Assembly: GCA_021776145.1 (NCBI GenBank)
Contig: JAJFGM010000093.1
Location: 1-5,018 of the forward strand
Direction of reading: 5' to 3'
DNA from: Kiloniellaceae bacterium
GTDB lineage: Bacteria; Pseudomonadota; Alphaproteobacteria; Kiloniellales; Kiloniellaceae
Length of the DNA: 5,018 nucleotides
Shown here: positions 1 through 4,932 of the stretch, in pieces
Position numbering within the stretch: the first letter of the stretch is position 1
How the letters are laid out: every line of letters starts with the position of its first letter
Program-made: the position numbers and the translations under genes
Notes under the pieces: model-generated
Database searches by the model: none
What the model saw: only the letters and a program-made list of their open reading frames with translations
Told to the model about the DNA's origin: nothing

Positions 1-519
1 CTGGCCATGGACATCGATAGCCACGATCCCTCCGTCCTCGGCTTTGCCGGCTGCGCGCTTTGCGATCTCGGCCGGCTCGATCGCGGCATCGGCGTTCTCG
101 AACGCGCCATCGACGCCGACCCCAGCAACGCCCAGGCCTGGGTCGCCATGGGAACGGCGCTGCTGCGCCGCGGCAAGGCCCGCCCCGGCGTCGAGATGCT
201 GCGTCACGGCATGCGCATCAGCCCGCTCGACAACCGCCTCGCCTTTTGGGGCACCAACCTGGCTTTTGCCCTCTTTCGCCTGCGCAACTTCGACGAGGCC
301 GAAGACGTTGCCCGCCAGGCCTGTCGGCGCGACGACAAGAACTACATGGGTCAGGTCGTGCTGGCGATGATCCTGGCCGACCGTGGACGCCTGAAAGAGG
401 CGCGGCGCGCGGCGGAGGAAGCCCGCAGATTACGTCCCGATCTTAGCGCGGCGAATGTGCGCACACTGATCGGGCGGCGCGGGGTGCAAATTCTCGCCAA
501 GGCCGATTTGTTGACCTGA
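1..519 (+). CDS. TPR-repeat protein, C-terminal part (5' end outside window)
   Basis: The reading frame is open from base 1 and ends at TGA 517-519, so the real start lies upstream; the ATG at base 7 is probably internal. The visible 172 residues form about four helical TPR units, each ending in the typical Asp/Ser-Pro or Arg-Pro turn. Counting from the ATG at 7, they cover about residues 9-40, 41-74, 75-111 and 112-146. Recognisable positions include the small-residue/Leu-Gly-Arg turns (ALCDLGRLDRG) and the turn SPLDNRLAFW. The end after residue 146 (LIGRRGVQILAKADLL) is a short non-TPR tail. TPR arrays bind other proteins or peptides. In Alphaproteobacteria this kind of C-terminal array often follows an adenylate/guanylate cyclase domain or a winged-helix DNA-binding domain, but nothing in the window shows which applies. 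The OsmC-like gene begins 29 bases later on the same strand and may be co-transcribed. Confidence 0.85.
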   Translation: MAMDIDSHDPSVLGFAGCALCDLGRLDRGIGVLERAIDADPSNAQAWVAMGTALLRRGKARPGVEMLRHGMRISPLDNRLAFWGTNLAFALFRLRNFDEAEDVARQACRRDDKNYMGQVVLAMILADRGRLKEARRAAEEARRLRPDLSAANVRTLIGRRGVQILAKADLLT

Positions 520-548
520 CAAGGAAAAGGGATAGCGGAACAACTGCC

Positions 549-1067
549 ATGACGACGCAAAAGCGCATTCGCGACGCCTATAATCGCCAGCGCAAGGTCT
601 ACGCGAAGCGTCCCGCCGCCGCGCGTGGCACCAGCCAGACAACAGTCCGCATGACCGCCGGCCTGGCGTGCGAAATCGAACAGGGCAATTGGCGTTTTAC
701 CTCAGACCAGTCGGAAAACATGGGCGGCGACAGCCTCGGACCGGATCCAGGCCTCTTCGGTCGCGCTGCCTTGGGCGCCTGCGCCGTGCAAGGCTATGCT
801 ATCTGGTTCGCCAAGCTTGGTTTACCGTTAGAGACGATCGAGGTCCGCGTCGAAAGCGATATCGATCAACGCGGCATTCTCGCCATCGACGACTCTCCAG
901 CCGGCTATAGCGCCGTCCGGCTTGTGGTCACCATCGAAAGCGACGCCGAGGACGCCGCAATCGCGCACGCGCTGGATGAAGCCGACCGGCACAGTCCCTG
1001 GCTTTACAATTTCGAACGGGCACTGCCAGTAACGCGGGAGGTCACGATCACGCGCTCGCGGGCCTGA
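549..1067 (+). CDS. OsmC/Ohr-family protein lacking the second catalytic cysteine
   Basis: The product is 172 residues long. The ATG at 549 is preceded by a purine-rich stretch (AAGGAAAAGGG at about 521-531) and by GCGGAA ending 8 bases before the start. OsmC/Ohr proteins are cytoplasmic, usually dimeric, thiol peroxidases that reduce organic hydroperoxides using two cysteines. Here the first domain half carries the family signature DSLGPDPGLFGRAALGAC, with the peroxidatic-type Cys78, followed by the central helix and then a beta-rich part (about residues 95-131). The second signature, where classical members have Cys-Pro, reads ADRHSPWLYNF, so Ser149 sits in the resolving-Cys place. From recall, a long alphaproteobacterial OsmC subfamily with an N-terminal extension of about 30 residues shows the same His-Ser-Pro, so this is a subfamily trait rather than decay. 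Activity as a peroxidase is therefore uncertain; a role in thiol or acyl chemistry is possible. The gene converges on the DUF4242 gene. Confidence 0.85.
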   Translation: MTTQKRIRDAYNRQRKVYAKRPAAARGTSQTTVRMTAGLACEIEQGNWRFTSDQSENMGGDSLGPDPGLFGRAALGACAVQGYAIWFAKLGLPLETIEVRVESDIDQRGILAIDDSPAGYSAVRLVVTIESDAEDAAIAHALDEADRHSPWLYNFERALPVTREVTITRSRA

Positions 1068-1069
1068 AC

Positions 1070-1092
1070 GGCCGCGGGCGGGCGCGGCGGCC
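1070..1092. terminator. Weak GC hairpin between convergent genes
   Basis: Only 24 bases separate the stop of the OsmC-like gene (1065-1067) from the stop of the DUF4242 gene (1092-1094). GGCCGC at 1070-1075 can pair with GCGGCC at 1087-1092 around an 11-base loop. No run of T follows on either strand, so this is at best a weak bidirectional terminator. The pairing could be chance in such GC-rich DNA. Confidence 0.2.
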
Positions 1093-1370
1093 TAACGACC
1101 GCCGGCGCTCAGGGGATCGATGACCCGGCGGATTTCCGTCACCTTCGTCACCGTTATGCCGCTGAGCTTGCCGTGCTCGCGGATGGTTTCGGCGTCCTTG
1201 GCCAGATAGACGCAAAAGGTCTTGTCCTCGGCAACGAAGCTTTCGACCCACTGGATGTCGGGGGCGAGGTTTGCCAGGGCGGCATTGGAAGCACGCGCGG
1301 CGGCGCGCACCTCCTTGATCGAGGCCTTGCCGAAACCGGCGATATTCCGTTCGACAATAAAACGCTTCAT
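1092..1370 (-). CDS. DUF4242-family small protein (SCO4226-like ferredoxin-like fold)
   Basis: The 92-residue product starts at ATG 1370-1368, with GGGAGTGAAG about 6-15 bases upstream. It begins MKRFIVERNIAGFG and has the family's hallmark central block, IQWVESFVAEDKTFCVYLA (about residues 39-57), then ETIREHG (61-67) and a C-terminal VTEIRRVIDP (77-86). This matches DUF4242, a one-domain family of about 80-95 residues. Its best-known member, SCO4226 of Streptomyces coelicolor, was described as a nickel-binding alpha/beta sandwich. Possible ligands here are Cys53 and His66, but metal binding is inference. No signal peptide or membrane segment is visible. It is transcribed toward the OsmC-like gene and lies 174 bases downstream of the M24 gene, far enough to have its own promoter. 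The biological role of the family is not established. Confidence 0.85.
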   Translation of the reverse strand: MKRFIVERNIAGFGKASIKEVRAAARASNAALANLAPDIQWVESFVAEDKTFCVYLAKDAETIREHGKLSGITVTKVTEIRRVIDPLSAGGR

Positions 1371-1466
1371 GCGGTCTTCACTCCCGGCCAGGGCGGGAAC
1401 TCCCGCTTCGGGCAGGCAGTATCGCGTTTAGGGCCGGGCTTGGCCAGTGCGGATCATGTTATGTCG

Positions 1467-1483
1467 GAACCACTTTGTGGTTC
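1467..1483. repeat. Perfect 7+3+7 inverted repeat (GAACCAC-TTT-GTGGTTC)
   Basis: Bases 1467-1473 and 1477-1483 are exact reverse complements around TTT. The element lies 62 bases beyond the M24 gene's stop and about 97 bases upstream of the DUF4242 start, both on the minus strand. No T run follows on the minus strand, which argues against a standard intrinsic terminator. It could be a regulator operator for the DUF4242 gene or an RNA hairpin that protects the 3' end of the M24 transcript. The rest of the 1371-1544 gap shows no ORF or clear promoter. Confidence 0.5.
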
Positions 1484-1544
1484 GAACAAAAGATGTGAAT
1501 TCGCCCTAGTCCAGCGATGCCCTCGAATTTCCGCCACCCTGATC

Positions 1545-2813
1545 TCAGACCTCACGGCCCAGCAGGTTCTCGTCAAAGGGGTAGGTCGACAAAAGCTCGA
1601 TCCCGTCCTCGCCGATATAGACCTGCTCTTCCAGTTTCACACCTTCGTTGCCGCCCTCCTCGCCGATGTAGCTTTCGACGCAGACCGTCATGCCCGCCTC
1701 GAGCACACCGTCGTCATTGTTCTCCAGCAGGGTGTCGAGGTGGGTCACCTTCGGCCACTCGTCGCAGAGCCCGACGCCGTGCAGCAGCGAGCCATAGCGG
1801 TTGGCGACACAGGAGTTGGGAATGTTCCAGGCCATCTCGGCGTATTCGCGGTAGCCGATGCCGGCCCTGAGGATCGAGATGTTGTGCTGGATCTGCTCCC
1901 AGGCCAGGCGATAGAGGCGGCGCTGCTCATCGCTCGGCCGGCCATTGCCGCAGTAGTGGGCGCGCGAGATGTCGGCGCAATAGCCGAAGGGACCGATCAG
2001 GTCGGTATCGTAGGAGACCAGTTCGCCGGCCCGGATGACGCGGTCGCTGCATTCCTGGAACCAGGGATTGGTGCGCCCGCCCGAGGCCAGAAGCCGCGTC
2101 TCGATCCACTCGCCGCCCATGGCGATATTGGTCTCGTGCAATTTGGCCCAGAGCTGGTTTTCCGTGATCCCCGGCACCAGCGCTTCCTGCATGCGCGCCA
2201 TGCCGGCCTCGCAGACGGAAATGGCGGCGCCCATGCAGGCCAGTTCGTCGTCCGATTTGATCTCGCGGGCATATTCCAGCGGCTCCTGCCCCTCGACCAC
2301 CTCGACCCCGAGTTCGGCCAGCGCCTTGACCCCGGTGACGTCGCAGTGATCGAAAGCGAGGCGACGGTTGCCGCCGCCGTGCGCGGTTACCAGGTCGGCG
2401 ATTTCGGCGGCCCAGCGCTTGCACTTGTCGCGGTAGTTCGGACCGCCGCCGAAAAAGAACCAGCTGATCGCACTGCGCCGCTCGTCGATGGTCTCCAGAC
2501 CTTCGGAGAGGTGCCGGCTGGCATAATAGTCGAACAAAACCACCGGCCCTTCCGTGGCGACGAAGCAGTATCGCGCGGCGTTGTGCAGGGTCCAGACCGC
2601 CATGTTGCGATTGCCGGTGGCGTAGCGGATGTTGATGGGATCGAACAGCAGGCAGCCGGCGACGTCGGCTTTCTTCAGCTGTTGGCGCACCCGGTCGAGG
2701 CGATAGGCGCGCAGGCGCCGCATATCCGGCTGCCCCCGCACGTCGTCGAGAGCGACACCCGGCGTCTTGCGGGCGCGGGCGATCGACGCCAGGGCGGATT
2801 CATCCTGCGGCAT
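1545..2813 (-). CDS. dddP: M24-fold metalloenzyme, candidate DMSP lyase DddP
   Basis: The chosen start is ATG 2813-2811, with AGGGAG seven bases upstream, giving 422 residues. A longer in-frame start at 3002 adds 63 Arg-rich, low-quality residues and is unlikely. The N-terminal creatinase-like domain covers about residues 30-180 and the pita-bread M24 domain about 185-415. Metal-ligand positions are visible at Asp269 and Asp271 (YDTDLIG), Asp281 (CADIS), His345 (LLHGVGLCDEWP), Glu380 (CVES) and Glu395 (KLEEQ). As I recall Ruegeria lacuscaerulensis DddP, its ligands are D295, D297, D307, H371, E406 and E421. Spacing here is identical across the set, and the proposed catalytic Asp377 (here Asp351), Tyr366 (Tyr340) and Trp95 (Trp74) are also kept. 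The block GGEWIETRLLASG followed by RTNPWFQEC is nearly the same in both. DddP splits dimethylsulfoniopropionate into dimethyl sulfide and acrylate in the cytoplasm. No acrylate-use or DMSP-uptake gene is next to it, so another M24 function, such as hydrolysis of a small amide, remains possible. Confidence 0.72.
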   Translation of the reverse strand: MPQDESALASIARARKTPGVALDDVRGQPDMRRLRAYRLDRVRQQLKKADVAGCLLFDPINIRYATGNRNMAVWTLHNAARYCFVATEGPVVLFDYYASRHLSEGLETIDERRSAISWFFFGGGPNYRDKCKRWAAEIADLVTAHGGGNRRLAFDHCDVTGVKALAELGVEVVEGQEPLEYAREIKSDDELACMGAAISVCEAGMARMQEALVPGITENQLWAKLHETNIAMGGEWIETRLLASGGRTNPWFQECSDRVIRAGELVSYDTDLIGPFGYCADISRAHYCGNGRPSDEQRRLYRLAWEQIQHNISILRAGIGYREYAEMAWNIPNSCVANRYGSLLHGVGLCDEWPKVTHLDTLLENNDDGVLEAGMTVCVESYIGEEGGNEGVKLEEQVYIGEDGIELLSTYPFDENLLGREV

Positions 2814-2826
2814 GCCTATTCTCCCT
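2814..2826 (-). promoter_or_regulatory. Ribosome binding site that fixes the dddP-like start
   Basis: The minus strand reads AGGGAG at 2826-2821, then seven bases, then ATG at 2813-2811. This strong match at ideal spacing is the reason for preferring the 422-residue product over the longer in-frame ORF starting at 3002. Confidence 0.7.
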
Positions 2827-2970
2827 GAGCGAAGGCTCTTCGGCCCGGAACCGCTACGACCGAACTCGCGCTGGCCGAACCGGCGCCGGCCGAACCTGCT
2901 CCGGCGACACCGGTCATACCCAGGAAGTCTGCGGGAGAATACAAAGACGTTTCGTCGCGAATGCGACCGA
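2816..2970 (-). other. Possible leader ORF or gene remnant just upstream of the dddP-like gene
   Basis: One minus-strand frame in the 189-base spacer reads as plausible protein (NTIGRIRDETSLYSPADFLG, then a small-residue repeat) and stops at TAG 2818-2816, two bases before the M24 start codon. The other frames here are Arg-rich and unlike protein. The only in-frame ATG between the upstream gene and this stop is at 2917, with no good ribosome site, giving 33 residues; TTG or CTG starts would give about 40-54. The Shine-Dalgarno of the M24 gene lies inside its last codons, so translation through it could affect M24 expression. It resembles no family I know and may be a remnant or chance. Confidence 0.25.
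2846..2905 (-). repeat. Four degenerate 15-base tandem repeats
   Basis: On the minus strand, four head-to-tail 15-base units run from 2905 to 2846: GCCGGAGCAGGTTCG, GCCGGCGCCGGTTCG, GCCAGCGCGAGTTCG and GTCGTAGCGGTTCCG. The first two differ at two bases, and divergence grows toward the M24 gene. In the frame of the possible leader ORF they read AGAGS, AGAGS, ASASS and VVAVP. The block ends 33 bases before the M24 start codon, so length change by slippage could alter the leader of that mRNA. Confidence 0.6.
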
Positions 2971-3002
2971 TTGTGTTCGCCTTCAGCCCAGGCGCAACGC
3001 AC

Positions 3003-3206
3003 TCACCTCGAACGTGCGCCGCCCCGCCGCGCGCCGGCGAAATTCTTGGCGCTGGCGCCCAGGCCCGGGCTCTTGATCGAACCCGGTCCCGGATCGAACT
3101 GGCCGGGTCGGATTTTTTGCTCCGGGCGCCCTTCATTGGTTTCGTGCTTGACGCCTTTGCGGGCCGCCTTCGCCTTTGCCCGCTCGCGTGCCTTGGCCTT
3201 TGTCAT
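3003..3206 (-). CDS. Small basic Lys/Arg/Ala-rich protein (67 residues), unknown function
   Basis: The start ATG 3206-3204 is preceded by AAAGGCGAACAAGAT, a usable ribosome site; an upstream in-frame ATG at 3308 would add residues unlike the rest. The N-terminal half (MTKAKARERAKAKAARKG) is a highly basic helix, and the C-terminal half is glycine/proline-rich and probably disordered (RPGQFDPGPGSIKSPGLG, then KNFAGARRG). I recall similar unnamed small proteins in Alphaproteobacteria, with the motif PGQFDPGPGSIK conserved, but no function is known to me. The charge suggests binding to nucleic acid or ribosome; that is inference. It follows the other small basic gene by 73 bases on the same strand and is probably co-transcribed with it. 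No signal peptide, membrane segment or cysteine is present. Confidence 0.7.
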   Translation of the reverse strand: MTKAKARERAKAKAARKGVKHETNEGRPEQKIRPGQFDPGPGSIKSPGLGASAKNFAGARRGGARSR

Positions 3207-3279
3207 ATCTTGTTCGCCTTTCAGGTTCTCTTTTGGGCGCCGAGGATGGTTTCCCATTGGGCCGCGCGCCACGAAAACA

Positions 3280-3531
3280 TCAGACGCCGACGGGATCCTT
3301 CGCCACAACCTTCTTGCGCCGCTTGGCGGCCGGTTTCTTGGCTGCCTTTTCCTTGGCCGCCGCCAGTTCCGCCGCTTCGCGATCGGCCGCTTCCTTGGCG
3401 AGGCGCAAGGCCCGCAACCGCGCCGTCTTTTCCTGCTCGGCCTTCTGACGTGTTTCGTATTCGGTCATGGCCGTTTGCTTGTCTTGCTTCTTGAAAAGCG
3501 CTTCGGCCGCTTTCGACGACTTTCTGCTCAT
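3280..3531 (-). CDS. Small Lys/Ala/Glu-rich helical protein (83 residues), unknown function
   Basis: The start ATG 3531-3529 has GAAAGG about nine bases upstream. The sequence opens MSRKSSKAAEALFKKQDKQT, followed by one long, highly charged predicted helix (about residues 22-65; TARLRALRLAKEAADREAAE at 36-55). It ends in a basic, Lys/Ala/Pro-rich tail (AAKKPAAKRRKKVVAK) like those of histone-H1-like or nucleoid-associated bacterial proteins. From recall, short alphaproteobacterial proteins starting MSRKSS with the same TARLRALRLAKEA core are common but unnamed. The tail suggests DNA or RNA binding; this is inference from composition only. It has a leader of up to about 165 bases with hairpins and is followed by the 67-residue gene, so the two probably form a small operon. 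Confidence 0.75.
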   Translation of the reverse strand: MSRKSSKAAEALFKKQDKQTAMTEYETRQKAEQEKTARLRALRLAKEAADREAAELAAAKEKAAKKPAAKRRKKVVAKDPVGV

Positions 3532-3705
3532 TGCGTCTACCTTTCACGACACTGCTGTCGTCAGTCACGCTGTTGCCGGGACGTCTTCCGCGCGGGCCAG
3601 ATGCCGCGTCCCAGTGGGTGCGAGGGATTTTCCTGATCGCCAGTCACGTTCAGGATTCCACAACGCAGAGAAAATGCGGAAGCAGCCGAGATCACGGCCA
3701 TGTTT

Positions 3706-3736
3706 ATAGTATGGCCTATTTGGTCAATAATTTCAA
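3706..3736 (-). promoter_or_regulatory. Possible promoter for the small basic gene pair
   Basis: On the minus strand TTGAAA at 3736-3731 is a fair -35 box. It is followed either by CATACT (3713-3708) after 17 bases or by TACTAT (3711-3706) after 19. The patch is much more AT-rich than its surroundings, and GGCC-flanked, partly symmetric sequence (GGCC at 3697-3700 and 3713-3716) surrounds it. A transcript from here would carry a leader of roughly 165 bases. Sequence matching alone is weak evidence in this group. Confidence 0.3.
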
Positions 3737-3786
3737 GGGCAAACAACCCAGCCGCCCAGCCTGTAAGGGTGGCCGACCGCGAAACG

Positions 3787-3931
3787 GCCCCTGGCGAATT
3801 CCGGCCTCGAAGCCGGTTCCCGCAGCGCCGCTTCAAGTCATAGGCGCGAAAGAAAAATCGCCGCTCGCTTTCCCGCGCCAGGGGCAAACCCCTGCGCTCG
3901 TTTGTAAATCATGGTTAATGCAGCGCCAGGG
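3787..3931. repeat. Complementary CGCCAGGGG segments able to pair in alternative ways
   Basis: GCCCCTGGCG at 3787-3796 is the exact reverse complement of CGCCAGGGGC at 3876-3885 (10 pairs). It can also pair with CGCCAGGG at 3924-3931 (8 pairs). The middle copy alternatively folds locally with CCCCTGCGC at 3889-3897. Inside the long stem are smaller hairpins: CCGGC 3801-3805 with GCCGG 3812-3816, and GGCG 3843-3846 with CGCC 3859-3862. Mutually exclusive pairings like these occur in regulatory RNAs, but no known RNA family is recognised. Confidence 0.4.
3875..3897 (-). terminator. Hairpin downstream of the 2OG oxygenase gene
   Basis: On the minus strand GCGCAGGGG-TTTG-CCCCTGGCGC folds into a nine-pair stem with one bulged G and a four-base loop, 53 bases after the oxygenase stop. 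A T-rich run (ATTTTTCTTT) comes only about 20 bases later, so it is not a textbook intrinsic terminator. It may stop transcription weakly or protect the 3' end of the mRNA. Confidence 0.35.
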
Positions 3932-3949
3932 ATTTCCGCGCGGAGAGCG

Positions 3950-4696
3950 CTATTTGGCATCGTGGAAAATTACGCCGAGACAGAAGCGCCGACCCCGCCG
4001 CAGCCGGCTGACGCCGTGCCGCATGGTCAGGCGGTAGAAGCCACGCGCACCTTGTGCCGGTCGATGGTTAACGGCGAAAATCACGGCCTCGCCGAGGCCA
4101 AGCGGCACGACCTCGGCACGCGACTGGCTGCGCGGTTTCTGTTCGGTGAGGATGAACTCACCACCCTCGAAGTCGCTGCCCGGACGGTTCAAGAGGATCG
4201 CCATTTGCAGTGGGAAATGCAGATCGCCGTAAAGGTCCTGGTGCAAGCGGTTGTAGTCGCCGGGGCCGTACTTCAAAAGCAGTGGTGTCGGCCGTTTCTG
4301 GCCAGCGGCATGGCACCGCGCCAGATAGCTGTCCAGGCTGTCGGGATAGACGGTCTCCTGACCCAGAACCCGCGCCCAGCGGTTGGCGATCGGGGCGAGA
4401 TGGGGATAGGCGCCCTGGCGCAGCGCCGCGACGGCCGGCGGCAGCGGCGCGGCGAAATACTGGTACTCGCCCTCGCCAAAGCCATAACGCTGCATGTCGA
4501 TGCGGCTGCGGAAGGTCTCGGGCCGGTCGTAGAGTTCGCTCAAGGCCGCACAGTCCGCCGCCGCGAGCAACGGTCCGGTCACGGCAAACCCACGCGCATC
4601 GAGCGAGTCTGCCATCTCCGGCCAGGGCAAGGCGGCGATGCGCGTGGCGAGATCCCCGGCCGTGTCCGCCGCCACGGCGGCGCTCTGCGCGTTCAC
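3950..4696 (-). CDS. 2OG-Fe(II) oxygenase, prolyl-4-hydroxylase-like, coupled to an Ada-like ORF
   Basis: The start is GTG 4696-4694, which overlaps the stop of the Ada-like gene (GTGA) and follows GGAGG by four bases; the product is 248 residues. The catalytic double-stranded beta-helix lies in about residues 138-245. The iron ligands are visible as His152-x-Asp154 (LHQDLYGDLHFPLQM) and the distal His227 (MRHGVS), with Arg236 or Arg237 as the probable 2-oxoglutarate anchor. FEGGEFILTEQ (177-186) is a typical P4H-type strand pair. Enzymes of this class use iron, oxygen and 2-oxoglutarate to hydroxylate protein or demethylate nucleic acid; the substrate here is unknown. From recall, this family, often annotated simply as 2OG-Fe(II) oxygenase, is found next to ada in Proteobacteria. 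The coupled Ada-like domain fits that, pointing to alkylation response rather than collagen-type hydroxylation. Sequence is intact with no missing key residue. Confidence 0.85.
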   Translation of the reverse strand: MNAQSAAVAADTAGDLATRIAALPWPEMADSLDARGFAVTGPLLAAADCAALSELYDRPETFRSRIDMQRYGFGEGEYQYFAAPLPPAVAALRQGAYPHLAPIANRWARVLGQETVYPDSLDSYLARCHAAGQKRPTPLLLKYGPGDYNRLHQDLYGDLHFPLQMAILLNRPGSDFEGGEFILTEQKPRSQSRAEVVPLGLGEAVIFAVNHRPAQGARGFYRLTMRHGVSRLRRGRRFCLGVIFHDAK

Positions 4697-4875
4697 AGCG
4701 CCTCCGCGACGTGGAAGGCGGCAACATTACCGCGCTTGGCTGTGCGGGTCTGGCAGCCGCAGACTCCGGCGGTCTTGAGGCCAAGAATGAAGCTGCCACT
4801 GGCGGCGCGCCTTTCCACGGCCCACCAGTGGGCGTCGTCGATCTTCCCGATCGGGCTCTCGGTTGTTTGCTGCAT
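4693..4875 (-). CDS. Orphan Ada-type metal-binding domain, truncated (60 residues)
   Basis: The start ATG 4875-4873 is preferred because AAAGGGA ends about six bases before it; ATGs at 4890 and 4908 lack well-spaced ribosome sites. The sequence follows the Ada N-domain: DDAHWWAVERR (14-23), SGSFILGLKTAGV (26-38), then CGCQTRTAKRGNVAAFHVAEAL (39-60). In Ada this domain holds zinc with four cysteines (38, 42, 69, 72 in E. coli) and takes a methyl group from DNA phosphotriesters on Cys38. Here the first pair is CxC (39, 41) instead of CxxxC, as if two residues were lost. The protein also stops just before the FRPCxxC segment with the other two cysteines. The AraC-type and methyltransferase domains are absent. 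Its stop overlaps the oxygenase start, so it may be an ada remnant kept for translational coupling or a very small functional protein. A normal four-Cys zinc site is not possible within one chain. Confidence 0.6.
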   Translation of the reverse strand: MQQTTESPIGKIDDAHWWAVERRAASGSFILGLKTAGVCGCQTRTAKRGNVAAFHVAEAL

Positions 4876-4912
4876 GGCATTCCCTTTCATCGTTTTGCGC
4901 TTTCGCATCCCC

Positions 4913-4932
4913 TCGAACCGGTGCCGGTTCGA
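4913..4932. promoter_or_regulatory. Perfect 9+2+9 inverted repeat upstream of the Ada-like gene
   Basis: TCGAACCGG (4913-4921) and CCGGTTCGA (4924-4932) are exact reverse complements separated by TG, 38 bases upstream of the chosen Ada-like start. The size and symmetry fit a dimeric-regulator operator, or a strong hairpin in the leader. It also lies where similarity to the EamA transporter fades out, so it could mark a rearrangement junction. No clear -10/-35 pair is seen beside it. Confidence 0.5.

Larger units (their letters stand above)
3532..3949 (-). other. 418-base intergenic region: terminator-like hairpin, possible promoter, structured leader
   Basis: No convincing gene lies here; the longest minus frame (3887-3561) has no ribosome site and unlikely composition. 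Downstream of the oxygenase gene is a family of GCGCCAGGG-type complementary segments (3787-3931). An AT-rich patch at about 3700-3740 may hold the promoter for the two small basic genes. The stretch from there to 3531 can form hairpins: GGGACG 3578-3583 with CGTCCC 3607-3612, and CGACA 3547-3551 with TGTCG 3556-3560, the latter just before the ribosome site of the 83-residue gene. Confidence 0.5.

Noticed and set aside
1466..1489. GTGGTTCGAAC resembles a tRNA T-arm, suggesting a tRNA or attachment site
   Set aside because: No acceptor stem, anticodon arm or CCA end is found around it; the match is explained by the short palindrome.
1173..2828. 551-residue open frame on the plus strand
   Set aside because: It lies antisense to the M24 gene, which has clear active-site motifs and a good ribosome site; long antisense frames are common in GC-rich DNA.
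2814..3002. 63-residue N-terminal extension of the M24 protein
   Set aside because: It is Arg-rich and non-conserved in character, and the internal ATG at 2813 has an ideal Shine-Dalgarno and gives a length near that of DddP proteins.
2767..3636. 289-residue plus-strand frame rich in Arg, Phe and Leu
   Set aside because: It is antisense to the two small basic genes and part of the M24 gene; its composition is the mirror of Lys/Ala codons, not a membrane protein.
3561..3887. 108-residue minus-strand frame in the intergenic gap
   Set aside because: There is no ribosome site, no recognisable domain, and it crosses the likely promoter and hairpins.
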